This document shows, one piece after another, positions 43,971-52,985 of a DNA stretch of 64,000 nucleotides (its first letter is position 1; each line of letters opens with the position of its first letter). The stretch covers positions 744,001 through 808,000 of the forward strand of contig NZ_JABTEZ010000004.1 in NCBI RefSeq assembly GCF_015711605.1, read 5' to 3'. Source of the DNA: Planomonospora sp. ID67723 (GTDB lineage Bacteria; Actinomycetota; Actinomycetes; Streptosporangiales; Streptosporangiaceae). Under the pieces are notes generated by a model that was not told where the DNA came from, did not search any database, and was given only the letters and a program-made list of their open reading frames with translations. The translations under genes were made by a program, and so were the position numbers.

Positions 43971-44138
43971 CCCCTGGCCGTCACACAGGACCACGAGCAG
44001 GGCGATGTAAAGAATCAAAGCCACGTGGGCGGCAAGATCGTCGTCACCGTGTGAGACACGGCCACCGGCGGACGTGCCCGCAGGCCGTCGGCGAGCCGTG
44101 CGACCGGCCGAAGCCCGGCCGGGACCGGCCACGAGTGA

Positions 44139-45104
44139 TCACGGCGGGGAATCCCCGCGGGCCAGCCAGCGGCCGACCGCCTCGACGTAGCCGCCCGGCG
44201 TTTCCAGCGGCAGAAGATGCCCGTACGTCTCGAAGACGCGCTGCTCCCAATCGGGCCGGCGCCCGGCGAGGTCGCCCATCGTGCCTTCACCCACCAGGCC
44301 GTCCTGGTCGCCCCAGAGCAGCAGGGCGGGAGCGCTCACCCCGGCGATCGCCCGGTGAAGGGGAGAGCGATCGACGAACAACGCCGACAGGACCGAGGTG
44401 AAGGCCGTGACGGCATCACCGAGCCGCCGCGGCTGCGCGCTGCGCAGTTCGGCGGCCAGCAGCGCGGTCATGTCCGGTGACAGCCTCGACGGGTCTCCGC
44501 CGATGACGTCGCCGTCGTGCCGGATTCCGGGATCGACGTACATCCTCAGTTTGAGATCGAGCAGCCGCCGACCGGCAAGGCGCAGTACGGCCCGTGCGAC
44601 GGGCGGCCCGGCAGCCAGCAGCAACCTGCCCGCGGTGCGCCAGAACAGCACCTCGTCGGCGGGTATCGGACCGGGCAGGACCGGGGCCGCGAGCACAAGC
44701 CGCCCGACCCGCTCAGGGGCGGAGTCCGCGAACAGCACCGCCACCAGCGCGCCCATGGACCAACCGTGGGTGATGGTGCCCCCGATGCCCAGCCGGGCGG
44801 TGAACGCCCGCAGAAAGCGCGCGTTCGGCTCGGCCCCTGCCGCGCGCGGATGGGGCGAGCCGGTGTGCCCGAACAAGGTCCCCGGCAGGTCGGGGGCGAT
44901 GACCGGCCCCAGTGCGCTCAGCGGCGCGATGAGGTCCAGCCACATCGAGGCGCTGCCCGCCATCGGGTGGACCAGCAGGTGGACGGGTCCGCCGTGGCCG
45001 GCATCGGCGCTCAGATAGTGCACGCCGGTCCCGCAGACATCGATCTCCTCGCTGCGGATTCCCGCCCACCGCGGGGACAGCGCACCCCAGTCGGCATGAC
45101 GCAT
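44139..45104 (-). CDS. Alpha/beta-hydrolase
   Basis: A 321-residue alpha/beta-hydrolase. The nucleophile elbow is GWSMGA (residues about 137-142), the acid is in LLWGDQDGLVGEG, and the His is in FETYGHLLPLETPGG. HPMAGSASMWLDLIAPLSAL supplies the oxyanion region. The start ATG at 45104 follows GAGGAGG; the longer frame upstream is Gly/Arg-rich and rejected. The cap region is helical and hydrophobic, suggesting an ester or lipid-like substrate. It is monocistronic. Confidence 0.88.
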   Translation of the reverse strand: MRHADWGALSPRWAGIRSEEIDVCGTGVHYLSADAGHGGPVHLLVHPMAGSASMWLDLIAPLSALGPVIAPDLPGTLFGHTGSPHPRAAGAEPNARFLRAFTARLGIGGTITHGWSMGALVAVLFADSAPERVGRLVLAAPVLPGPIPADEVLFWRTAGRLLLAAGPPVARAVLRLAGRRLLDLKLRMYVDPGIRHDGDVIGGDPSRLSPDMTALLAAELRSAQPRRLGDAVTAFTSVLSALFVDRSPLHRAIAGVSAPALLLWGDQDGLVGEGTMGDLAGRRPDWEQRVFETYGHLLPLETPGGYVEAVGRWLARGDSPP

Positions 45105-45342
45105 GCCCGCCTCCTCGGCTCGTCGATGAACAGGGCGTCCCCCGCCGGCGGCCGGTCCCTGCGAACCGGTCGCGCCGACGCCTCCCCCCGGTGTACTTGA
45201 TCCGCCTCCTGCCGCCAACCAGACTTCAACGACACACCGCCGTGAAGGAAGCGTGACGGAGCCGCTCCGGTTCTCCACCCGCGCCGCCGACGACGAGCTG
45301 GACGTACTTCAGGAAGCACGCGGCCGACCGACGGCGGGCGGG

Positions 45343-46119
45343 TCACGCGTCACGCGACCACAGCAGCAGGCCACCTCCCAGGAGCGCCGCGGCGGCCCAG
45401 GCGGCGAGAACACCGAGACCGGCCCACGGGCTGAGGGGCAGGTCCGGAAGGCTCGTGGTCGCCTGGACGGCGAGCCCGGCGTTCATCGGCGAGATCTGCC
45501 ACAGGCGCCGCTGCCAGTCCGGGTCGGAGCTCGTGAAGGCCATGACCGGGAGGAGATAGAGCAGGCCGAGAATGGCTCCGGCGGCCGCCGCGGGGTTCCT
45601 GACGGCGGTGGCGACGCCGAGGCCGAGCAGGGCGATCAGCGTGAGATAGAGGACCGAGCCGGCGGCCGCGCGCAGCGTCGGCCCGTCCGCCAGGGACAGC
45701 GGCGAGTACCCATGTGCGAGGGTGAAGCCGCTGCCGGGCAGGACGAGCCGCCCGGCCAGCACGGATCCGAGTACGGCGACGGTGCCCGCGGCCATCGTCA
45801 CGCCCGTGAGGACGGCCGCCTTGGCCGCGAGGACGGTGGTCCGGCGCGGCATCGCCGCCAGGGTGGTGCGGATCATGCCGCTGCCGTACTCACCGCCGAC
45901 CGTCAGCACGGCCAGCATGGCGGCGGCCACCTGACCCAGGTGGACGCCGGTGAGGCTGAGCTTGGCCGCGTCGTGGCCGCAGCCCGCACGCGGGCAGCTC
46001 ACGACGGCGCTTGCCACGGCACTCACCGACACGGTCAGCACGACGAGAGCGAGCAGCAACCGGCCGGTGCCCGACAAGGTGCGCAGTTTCGTCCACTCCG
46101 CGTGCAGTTCCCGCCTCAT
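45343..46119 (-). CDS. ABC-2-type exporter permease
   Basis: A 258-residue membrane protein beginning MRRELHAEWTKLRTLSGTGR, the standard start of actinobacterial ABC-2 permeases. Six hydrophobic segments are visible, with GGEYGSGMIRTTLAAMPRRT as the cytoplasmic coupling motif before helix 3. A short Cys-containing outer loop (SCPRAGCGHDAAK) is present. Its ATG overlaps the upstream permease stop by four bases, so both are co-translated with the ATPase. Together they probably export a lipid, peptide or antibiotic. Confidence 0.87.
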   Translation of the reverse strand: MRRELHAEWTKLRTLSGTGRLLLALVVLTVSVSAVASAVVSCPRAGCGHDAAKLSLTGVHLGQVAAAMLAVLTVGGEYGSGMIRTTLAAMPRRTTVLAAKAAVLTGVTMAAGTVAVLGSVLAGRLVLPGSGFTLAHGYSPLSLADGPTLRAAAGSVLYLTLIALLGLGVATAVRNPAAAAGAILGLLYLLPVMAFTSSDPDWQRRLWQISPMNAGLAVQATTSLPDLPLSPWAGLGVLAAWAAAALLGGGLLLWSRDA

Positions 46120-47693
46120 GCGTCCCTCCGGCGCAGCAGGAGGACGGCCAGGCCGAGGGCGAGCACCGCGTAGCCGCACAGCACGGCGGCCCCGGCCCAC
46201 GGCGCCAGTGGGTAGTAGCCCGCCGCGGGCGCGTAGTGGCCGATCACCTGCGGGTACTCCGGAATGCTCTGCTGGACGGCGAAGCCGGCGGCCGGGGTGA
46301 CGCGCAGCAGCCACTGCGACAGGCCCTCGGGCACGACGGAGGTGGTCGCGAGGATGTGCGGGAGGACGACCACCGTGACGGCGGTGACGACCGCCGCGAC
46401 ACCGCGCCGGAACAGGGCGCCGAAAGCGAGGGAGATCACGGCGGTGGCGGCGAACAGCGCCGCGGTGCCGATGATGACGCGCAGTTCGGTGAGCGCCGCC
46501 ACCGGAAGGACGTCGTTGCCTCCTGCGCGCAGGATCCGGACGCCGAGCGGGACCACGATCCCGGCCGCGGCCAGCCCGGCGGCGAAGGCGACCGCGCCGA
46601 TCACGGCGGCTTTGGCCGCCAGCGCCCGTCCGCGCCGCGGGCTGGCCAGCAGGGTGGTGCGGATCAGGCCTCGCCGGTACTCATCGGTGACGGACGTCAC
46701 CGCCACGACGATCACCACGATCAGGCCGGTCATCGTACCGGTGAGAGGAAGCTCGATCTTGCTGCCGTCCGCGCGGGGCGCGACGTCGCCGACCCCGGTC
46801 ACGGTGAACGTACCGCCCGACTCGACGAACCCGCCCGGGTGGTGGGGTGAGCCGTCGAACCCCGTGGTGACCCCCACGTCCTGGCGGTTCCACGCGCCGC
46901 CGGGCACCCCGCCCCCCAAACCGACCCGGTCGAAGACCGCGGTGACCTCGGCGAAGCGCACCGCTGCGGAGAGCCCGCCGAGACCGCCCCGCGTCACCGT
47001 CAGATCACCTGGGGATGCGGCGAACATCCCGATCCGCACGGTGTCGGGCAGCCTCGCCAGGCGAACCGTGCCGACCACGGCCCAGTTGACGCCGTCGGCG
47101 GACTCGTAGCCGGTCAGCGTCTCGCCGGCGCGGGTCAGCCGCAGCCAGCGCGGAGACTTCCCGGACACCTTGCCCGGGCGGCCGGCCGTGTCGTGGGTGA
47201 AGTTGTGCTGCATCCGCACCCCGTGCTCGCCGGTGACCATCACCGCCGCGTACGGCGACCCCTGCTCGCCGCTCTCCTTGACGATGACCCCGGCCTTGGC
47301 CCACGGCACGACGCCGGGGACGACGTTCCGGACTCCCGGGGTCTCATCGGGGAGGCGGATCCGCCCGGTCATGGAGGTCACGCGGACGGTGATGCTTCCG
47401 TCGCCGGTCAGCGGCCGGTACACGAAGTAGAACTTGTCCTCCACCGCCTCACCGCCCGGGCCCGTCGGAAGGGGAGGGCAGGGCGCCTCGACCGGGCCTT
47501 TGCTGCACGACGTGTGGCTGCCCGCCGCGAGGAGCACCCCCAGCAGTACGGTGACCAGCACCGCGGCCCCCAAGGCGAGCACCCAGCCGCGGACGGTGCG
47601 GAACTTGGTCCACTCCGCCCGCAGCAGGTGGATGAAGCCGTCGCGCCCGGTCCGCAGGGACGAGCGGTACGGCGTGCCGGTGCCGGTGCTCAT
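46116..47693 (-). CDS. ABC-2 permease with large extracytoplasmic DUF1349-like domain
   Basis: A 525-residue permease. After the cytoplasmic start (LLRAEWTKFRTVRGWVLALG) and helix 1 comes an insert of about 240 residues, then five more helices with the coupling motif DEYRRGLIRTTLLASPRRGR. The insert has a beta-sandwich look of the DUF1349/concanavalin-like type: KFYFVYRPLTGDGSITVRVT, AKAGVIVKESGEQGSPYAAV and LTGYESADGVNWAVVGTVRL. It should lie outside the membrane and may recognise a glycan or peptide. Its ATG overlaps the ATPase stop (ATGA). Confidence 0.87.
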   Translation of the reverse strand: MSTGTGTPYRSSLRTGRDGFIHLLRAEWTKFRTVRGWVLALGAAVLVTVLLGVLLAAGSHTSCSKGPVEAPCPPLPTGPGGEAVEDKFYFVYRPLTGDGSITVRVTSMTGRIRLPDETPGVRNVVPGVVPWAKAGVIVKESGEQGSPYAAVMVTGEHGVRMQHNFTHDTAGRPGKVSGKSPRWLRLTRAGETLTGYESADGVNWAVVGTVRLARLPDTVRIGMFAASPGDLTVTRGGLGGLSAAVRFAEVTAVFDRVGLGGGVPGGAWNRQDVGVTTGFDGSPHHPGGFVESGGTFTVTGVGDVAPRADGSKIELPLTGTMTGLIVVIVVAVTSVTDEYRRGLIRTTLLASPRRGRALAAKAAVIGAVAFAAGLAAAGIVVPLGVRILRAGGNDVLPVAALTELRVIIGTAALFAATAVISLAFGALFRRGVAAVVTAVTVVVLPHILATTSVVPEGLSQWLLRVTPAAGFAVQQSIPEYPQVIGHYAPAAGYYPLAPWAGAAVLCGYAVLALGLAVLLLRRRDA

Positions 47694-48634
47694 TGTGCCG
47701 CCTCCCGTCCCGCGACGGCCCCCTCGTCGGCGCGGAACTCGACGGCGTCCCTGGTCAGGTCCATGTACGCCTCCTCGAGCGTCGCACGGTGGGCCGCCAC
47801 CCCGGAGAACGGCACCGCCTCCGCGGTCAGGAGCGCCACGACGCGCTCGGCTGCCGGCCCGGAGACGACGAGCGTGTCGCGGCCGGTGGCGGCCACGGTG
47901 GCCCCGGCGGTCGCCAGCGCGGCCATCGCCTCCGGGCGCGCGGTGGTGCGCACCTCGACCCGGCCGCCGGAGGCGGCCGCGATCAGGTCCTCCACGCCGG
48001 TGTCGGCGACCACCCTGCCGCGGCCGACCACCACGAGATGGCCGGCGGTGTCCTGCAGCTCGCCCATCAGGTGGCTGGAGACCAGGACGGCGCGGCCCTC
48101 GGCGGCCAGCGAGCGCAGCAGGCCGCGCATCCACACGATGCCCTCGGGGTCGAGGCCGTTGAACGGCTCGTCGAGAATGAGCACCGGCGGGTCGCCGAGC
48201 AGCGCCGCGGCGACCCCGAGCCGCTGCCGCATGCCCAGGGAGTAGCCGCCCGCCCTGCGCCGGGCCGCCGGACCCAGCCCGACCAGCTCCGCCACCTCGT
48301 CGACCCGCCTGGCGGTCAGGCCCTGGGAGTGGGCCAGCCACAGCAGGTGGTCGCGACCGGTACGGCCGGGCTGCAGAGCACCGGCGTCCAGCAGCGCCCC
48401 GACGCGGCCCAGGGGGTTGCGCAGGCTCCGGTACGGTCGGCCGCCCACCAGTGCGCTGCCCTCGTCGGCCGCGTCCAGGCCGAGGACGACCCGCATCGTG
48501 GTGGACTTGCCCGCGCCGTTGGGGCCGACGAAGCCGGTGACCTGCCCCGGCCGCACGGTGAAGGTCATCCCGTCCAGGGCCAGGATCTTACCGAAGCGCT
48601 TGCGCAGCCCGGCGACTTCGATGGTTGCTTCCAT
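47690..48634 (-). CDS. ABC transporter ATP-binding protein
   Basis: A 314-residue ATPase. Walker A GPNGAGKSTTMRVVLG (about residues 36-51), signature YSLGMRQRLGVAAAL (about 130), Walker B PVLILDEPFNGLDPEG. The C-terminal 90 residues form the regulatory tail of DrrA/NatA-type exporters. First gene of the three-gene exporter operon. It is divergent from a DesK/NarL two-component system across a 136-bp gap, which probably controls exporter expression. Confidence 0.93.
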   Translation of the reverse strand: MEATIEVAGLRKRFGKILALDGMTFTVRPGQVTGFVGPNGAGKSTTMRVVLGLDAADEGSALVGGRPYRSLRNPLGRVGALLDAGALQPGRTGRDHLLWLAHSQGLTARRVDEVAELVGLGPAARRRAGGYSLGMRQRLGVAAALLGDPPVLILDEPFNGLDPEGIVWMRGLLRSLAAEGRAVLVSSHLMGELQDTAGHLVVVGRGRVVADTGVEDLIAAASGGRVEVRTTARPEAMAALATAGATVAATGRDTLVVSGPAAERVVALLTAEAVPFSGVAAHRATLEEAYMDLTRDAVEFRADEGAVAGREAAQ

Positions 48635-48770
48635 GTCACGGCAGACTAGGCAGCGGCGGGGTCCCGGTCGTCACGGGACGGAGCGATCTCGGCCATCGCT
48701 GGCGTGGGGGACGGTCCATCCCCCACACGAGGGATGCCGGAATCTCCCCCCGCGGGAACAATGGCTTTTC

Positions 48771-50051
48771 GTGGAGCGAGCACGTGATCGCCAGGGCGGA
48801 TGGGCCGGTTGGGCCGGTGGCTGGGGACGGCGGATCGCCGCGACCCCGTACGCGCCCGCCGTGGCGGCCGTCCTGCTGGCGTCGCTGGCCGTGGCCGAGT
48901 CGGTCGCGCATGTCTCGGGCGGGGTGACCGTGCCCGCCGGGGACGTGCGAGCGGACCGGAGCACCGCCGACCCGGCGCTCTCGGTGGTGGCCGGCCTGCT
49001 CGGCCTGGCCGCCGCGCTGCCCGTCGCGCTCGCTCGGGCGCAGCCGGCCCTGGCCGCCGTCACCGCCTCCGCGGCGGGCCTGCTGTCCCTGGCGGCCTTC
49101 CACACCCTGACCGCGGCGGGCGTGGCCGCGCAGCTGATCTGCGGGTACCGGCTCGGCCGCACCGGCTCGCAGCCGCTGGCCGTTCTCCTGGCGGCGCCGT
49201 TCGTGGCGGTGGCCCTGGCCGGTACGGCGGCCGGCGGGACGGGGGTTCTCACCCTGCTGGCGGCCTGTCTGGCCCCGGCGGCGGCCCTGGCCGGGATCGC
49301 GCGGCGGGCGCACGCCCGGGCGCTGGGCGACAGCGCCGCCCGGCAGGCCATCGCCGACACCCTCATGGAACACACCGCGCGCGGCGAACGCGCGCGCATC
49401 GCCCGCGAGTTGCACGACGTCGTCGCCCACCACATCTCCATGGTCTCCGTGCAGGCGGAGACGGCCCGGCTGACCACCCCGGGGATGCCGGCCGCCGGCG
49501 CGGAGCGGCTGTCGGCCATCGGCGACACCGCCCGGACGGCGCTGACCGAGATGCGGCGGCTGCTCGGCGTGCTGCGCGAGGACGCGGGCACGGACGCGAC
49601 GGACCGGCGGCCCCAGCCGAGCCTGCGCCTGGAGGAGCTCAACGAGCTGCTCGACGAGGCGAGAGGCGCCTCCGGGGCGGGCGCCCGCCTCATCTTGAGC
49701 GGCTCGCCGGTCGCGCTCGACCCCGGCGTCGAACTGGCGGCCTACCGCATCGTCCAGGAGGCCCTCACCAACGCCCGGCGTCATGCGCCGGGGGCCGCCG
49801 TCGATGTGGAGCTGCGTTACACCGGCGATGAGCTGCGGCTGCTCATCCGCGACAACGGGCCCGGCCCGGCCGCGGCGCCGTCCGGCGGACACGGGCCCTC
49901 CGACGGGCACGGGCTGTCCGACGGGCACGGGCTGTCCGGCATGCACGAGCGCGCCGCGGCCATCGGCGGTGAGCTGCGCGCCGGTCCGGCCGCCGGCGGC
50001 GGCTTCCTCGTCGAGGCCCGCCTGCCGGCCGGGGACGGGGTGCCCGGTTGA
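48771..50051 (+). CDS. DesK/NarL-type sensor histidine kinase
   Basis: A 426-residue kinase. The N-terminal half holds several hydrophobic segments (about residues 20-180). The HisKA_3 box is RARIARELHDVVAHHISMVS with phospho-His215, then HATPase with ALTNARRHAPGAAVDVELRY and LLIRDNGPGP. Between the N and G boxes lies an 18-bp tandem repeat (SDGHGLSDGHGL) just before SGMHERAAAIGGEL. The GTG at 48771 is used although its ribosome site is weak. The stop overlaps the TTG of the response regulator. Divergent from the exporter operon. Confidence 0.87.
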   Translation: MERARDRQGGWAGWAGGWGRRIAATPYAPAVAAVLLASLAVAESVAHVSGGVTVPAGDVRADRSTADPALSVVAGLLGLAAALPVALARAQPALAAVTASAAGLLSLAAFHTLTAAGVAAQLICGYRLGRTGSQPLAVLLAAPFVAVALAGTAAGGTGVLTLLAACLAPAAALAGIARRAHARALGDSAARQAIADTLMEHTARGERARIARELHDVVAHHISMVSVQAETARLTTPGMPAAGAERLSAIGDTARTALTEMRRLLGVLREDAGTDATDRRPQPSLRLEELNELLDEARGASGAGARLILSGSPVALDPGVELAAYRIVQEALTNARRHAPGAAVDVELRYTGDELRLLIRDNGPGPAAAPSGGHGPSDGHGLSDGHGLSGMHERAAAIGGELRAGPAAGGGFLVEARLPAGDGVPG

Positions 50052-50740
50052 GCGCCTCGTCCCCGGCGGTCCGGATCGTCGTCGCCGACGATCATCTGGT
50101 GGTCCGCACCGGGTTCGCCGCGCTGCTGGACACCCAGCCGGACTTCGACGTCGTGGCGACCGCCTCCGACGGGGCCGAGGCGGTGCGGGCCTGCCGCGAG
50201 CTCTCCCCCGACCTCGTCCTCATGGACGTCCGCATGCCGGGTATGGACGGCATCGAGGCCACCAGGAGGATCGCCGGCTCGCCGGAGGCCGGGCCGCGCG
50301 TCCTCATCCTGACGACCTTCGACCTGGACGAGTACGTCTACGACGCGCTCCGCGCCGGGGCCAGCGGGTTCCTGCTCAAAGACGTCACCGCCGAGCGGCT
50401 CTTCGACGCGGTACGGGTCATCGCCGCCGGAGAGGCGCTGCTGGCCCCGGCGATAACCCGCCGCCTCATCAGCGAGTTCGCCCTCCTGCGGCCGGAGCCC
50501 GACGGCTCCCCCGCGACCGCGCTCGCCGCCCTCACCCCTCGAGAGACACAGGTCCTGCGGCTCATCGCCGAGGGCCTGTCCAATCCGGAGATAGCCGGCA
50601 GGCTGACGGTCACGGAGGAGACGGTGAAGACGCACGTCAGCCGCGTGCTGGGCAAGCTCGGCCTGCGAGACAGGACGCAGGCGGTCGTCGCCGCGTACGA
50701 GATGGGACTGGTCGTACCGCGCTCCCGGGGGCCGCGGTAA
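50048..50740 (+). CDS. NarL/LuxR-family response regulator
   Basis: A 230-residue regulator. The receiver has acidic pair Asp14-Asp15, phospho-Asp60 in LVLMDVRMPGMDG, and Lys in FLLKDVT. The LuxR-type helix-turn-helix at the end reads TPRETQVLRLIAEGLSNPEI and VTEETVKTHVSRVLGKLGLR. The start is a TTG overlapping the kinase stop (TTGA), so the pair is coupled. Its likely target is the divergent ABC exporter. Confidence 0.93.
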   Translation: MSASSPAVRIVVADDHLVVRTGFAALLDTQPDFDVVATASDGAEAVRACRELSPDLVLMDVRMPGMDGIEATRRIAGSPEAGPRVLILTTFDLDEYVYDALRAGASGFLLKDVTAERLFDAVRVIAAGEALLAPAITRRLISEFALLRPEPDGSPATALAALTPRETQVLRLIAEGLSNPEIAGRLTVTEETVKTHVSRVLGKLGLRDRTQAVVAAYEMGLVVPRSRGPR

Positions 50741-51001
50741 CGCCGGATGCGGGGTCCCCTCGGCCTCCGGCCGACCGCGTCTCGGACACCAGCGGCGGGC
50801 GTGACGGCGCGCTCAGGCCCGGCTCACCGATCACGTCGACGGCGTACACTCGCAGGTTCTGCGACCAGCCGGCCACTCCCGGCCTCAGCGGCGCCGCCGA
50901 CGCGGGCGATCCGTCACCGGCCCCGCCCGGCGCGGACCACCGGTCGGCAGGAGATCCTTGCCCCCCGTGCGAGGAGAAGGCCGTGCTGACGTCGGCATCG
51001 A

Positions 51002-52255
51002 TCAGGTCGTGCCGGGGTCGGCTACGGGACGGTCACCGGCTGCGGCCGATGAGGGCAGGGCGAGATAGACGCACACGCCTTCGTGTCGTCCCTTTTCCAT
51101 CCGTGCGGTGCCGCCGTGCATCTCCATGATCTTCTCGACGATGGACAGGCCGATCCCGGTGCCCTCGACGGCCTGCTCCTCGGCCTGCGGGGTGCGGTAG
51201 AACTCCTCAAAGACCCGCCGCAGATCCTCCGATTCCACCCCGACGCCGGTGTCGTGGATCTCCACCTCGGGCGGAGGGCCGGCGACGACGACCACGTCGA
51301 TCGCGCCGCCGCGGGAGGTGAACTTGATCGCGTTGTCCAGGACCTGCAGCAGCGCGTTGCCCAGCTGCTCGGCATCGGCCCACACCTCCACCCGGCCGGG
51401 GGCGTGCAGGTTCAGCACCAGGTGCTTGAGCGCGGCGGCCGAGGCGGTCTGCTCGACCGCCCGACCGACGAGGTCGGCCAGGTCGATGCGGGCGGGGGTG
51501 AAGGTGGCGGTCTGCGCGTTCAGGCTGGCCATCAGCAGCAGCGCGTTGACCAGGTGCAGCATGCGGTCGCCGTTGCGCTCGATCACTTCGAGGAACCGCT
51601 GCTCGGTGGCCTCGTCCAGGCCGCCGTCTTTGACCAGTTCCAAGTAGCTGCGGATCGAGGCCAGCGGGGTGCGCAGCTCGTGGTTGATGTTGCGCAGGAA
51701 CTGGGTCTTGAGCTTCTCCAGGGCACGCAGCCGCTGGACGACCTCTTCGGCCTGGTGAGCGCGGCCGTGCAGTTCGATCAGGGTGACGGCGTGGGTGGCC
51801 AGGGTGTGCAAGGACTGGCGTTGGGCATCGTCGAGCCGGCGTGGGCGGTGATCCATCACGCAGACCGTGCCCAGGGTGTTCCCCTGATCGGTGATCAGCG
51901 GGGCGCCCGCATAGAACCGTATGAACGGGGGGCCGGTCACGATCGGGGTGTCGCGGAAACACGGGTCGGCGGCCGCGTCGGGGATCTCCAGCGGTTCGCG
52001 TCCGGCCACGGTGTGGTCGCAGAACGGGACCGGCGGGTTCACGCCGGTCAGGTCGGTGCCGGCACGGCCCTTGACGTACTGGCGGTCCTGGGCGACCAGG
52101 TTGACCAGCGCGATCGGCGCCTGGCAGACGTGCGCGGCCGAGATGGCGATGGCCTGGAAGTCCGGCTCCAGCAGGCTCTCCAGCGCGTTCAGCTCATCGA
52201 GCTCCCGCACCCGTCCGGCCGCGTCGCCCGCGTCGGCCGCCGGCTCCTCGCCCAT
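51002..52255 (-). CDS. GAF-domain sensor histidine kinase
   Basis: A 417-residue soluble kinase. A GAF domain (about 25-170) with VNLVAQDRQYVKGRAGTDLT and LITDQGNTLGTVCVMDHRPR; HisKA with phospho-His in FLRNINHELRTPLASIRSYL; N box LLQVLDNAIKFTSRGG; G1 VEIHDTGVGV; G2 VEGTGIGLSIVEKIMEMHGG. The GAF domain is like the phytochrome-related group that senses redox or small molecules, but no chromophore Cys is evident. No response regulator is adjacent. The relic at 19025 resembles its G1 region. Confidence 0.92.
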   Translation of the reverse strand: MGEEPAADAGDAAGRVRELDELNALESLLEPDFQAIAISAAHVCQAPIALVNLVAQDRQYVKGRAGTDLTGVNPPVPFCDHTVAGREPLEIPDAAADPCFRDTPIVTGPPFIRFYAGAPLITDQGNTLGTVCVMDHRPRRLDDAQRQSLHTLATHAVTLIELHGRAHQAEEVVQRLRALEKLKTQFLRNINHELRTPLASIRSYLELVKDGGLDEATEQRFLEVIERNGDRMLHLVNALLLMASLNAQTATFTPARIDLADLVGRAVEQTASAAALKHLVLNLHAPGRVEVWADAEQLGNALLQVLDNAIKFTSRGGAIDVVVVAGPPPEVEIHDTGVGVESEDLRRVFEEFYRTPQAEEQAVEGTGIGLSIVEKIMEMHGGTARMEKGRHEGVCVYLALPSSAAAGDRPVADPGTT

Positions 52256-52593
52256 CGCCGACCTCCCCGTATCGCGGCGTCATCACCCAGATACTCGCAG
52301 CTCATCCCTACCCAGCGCTGACCGTCGGGAACAGACGGCCGGTTTCCTGCAGCGGGCCGAGCCGCACACCCGCCGCTCCCGTCCCGGGGCCACCCGCAAG
52401 ACCCTCCTGAGATCAGCGGCTGACTCAGGCCGCGATCGTCACGCTCTGTCATATTCATTGCAGAACGCGCTACCGCCGACTCCGGCACCCAGCCTCCCTG
52501 AAGGCCGAGCAGGGATTCCTCGCCGGATGAAGATCGGCCGGGTATGTACGATGGCCGGACAAGATGATCTAGTAACTATCGATCGGAGATCAG
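52256..52593. other. Region between GAF kinase and small secreted protein
   Basis: About 340 bases with no convincing frame. An A/T-rich patch near 52449-52462 (CATATTCATT) and GATCTAGTAACTATC near 52566 may belong to the promoter of the secreted protein. No long dyad is seen. Confidence 0.4.
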
Positions 52594-52875
52594 TTGTCTG
52601 TGATCAAACGTGGCCTCGGCGCGCTGGCCGTTGTCACCGCCCTGTCGACGACAGGGGTGCTGATGCCGGCCTCTGCTCACGCCGCCCCCGCCAAGGCGTT
52701 GGGGTGGGTGAAGGTGAAGTCCTACATCCCTGCCAACGCGGCGAACCTGGCCCGCTGCAAAAAGGACGGGCAGTACTACGCCGATGGCTCCACCGGCTAC
52801 CAGTGCAAGTACTTCCCCAACACCTATGCCCCGCACCAGGGGAAGTCGCACTATGAGCTGTGGGTAGGCCCGTGA
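52594..52875 (+). CDS. Small secreted two-cysteine protein
   Basis: A 93-residue exported protein. The signal peptide (MSVIKRGLGALAVVTALSTT to about AHA-AP, residue 31) is followed by a 62-residue mature domain with one Cys pair (ARCKKDGQYY and TGYQCKYFPN) that should form a disulfide, and many Tyr/Lys. The start is TTG at 52594 with GGAG five bases upstream; a GTG two codons later is possible. The layout is that of small extracellular actinobacterial proteins of unknown function. Confidence 0.7.
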   Translation: MSVIKRGLGALAVVTALSTTGVLMPASAHAAPAKALGWVKVKSYIPANAANLARCKKDGQYYADGSTGYQCKYFPNTYAPHQGKSHYELWVGP

Positions 52876-52985
52876 CATTCGGCCCCCTGAGCCGACAGCC
52901 GGGAAGGTCCCGGCAAGCCGGGACCTTCCCGGCAGATCGCTTCTAGTGGTGTGTGAGATGTCCGGCCACCAGTGGGGCGCGCTAG

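Noticed and set aside
43971-44138. Short hydrophobic minus-strand stretch (ALILYIALLVVL) after the rhodanese gene
   Set aside because: It could be a transmembrane relic, but no start, stop or family context supports a gene.
45253-45342. Short frame VTEPLRFSTRAADDELDVLQ with GAAGGA upstream
   Set aside because: A ribosome-like site and start exist, but the frame runs antisense through the permease gene and no family is recognised.
50741-51001. Possible relic between response regulator and GAF kinase
   Set aside because: Open frames exist on both strands but none shows a domain or ribosome site; taken as intergenic.
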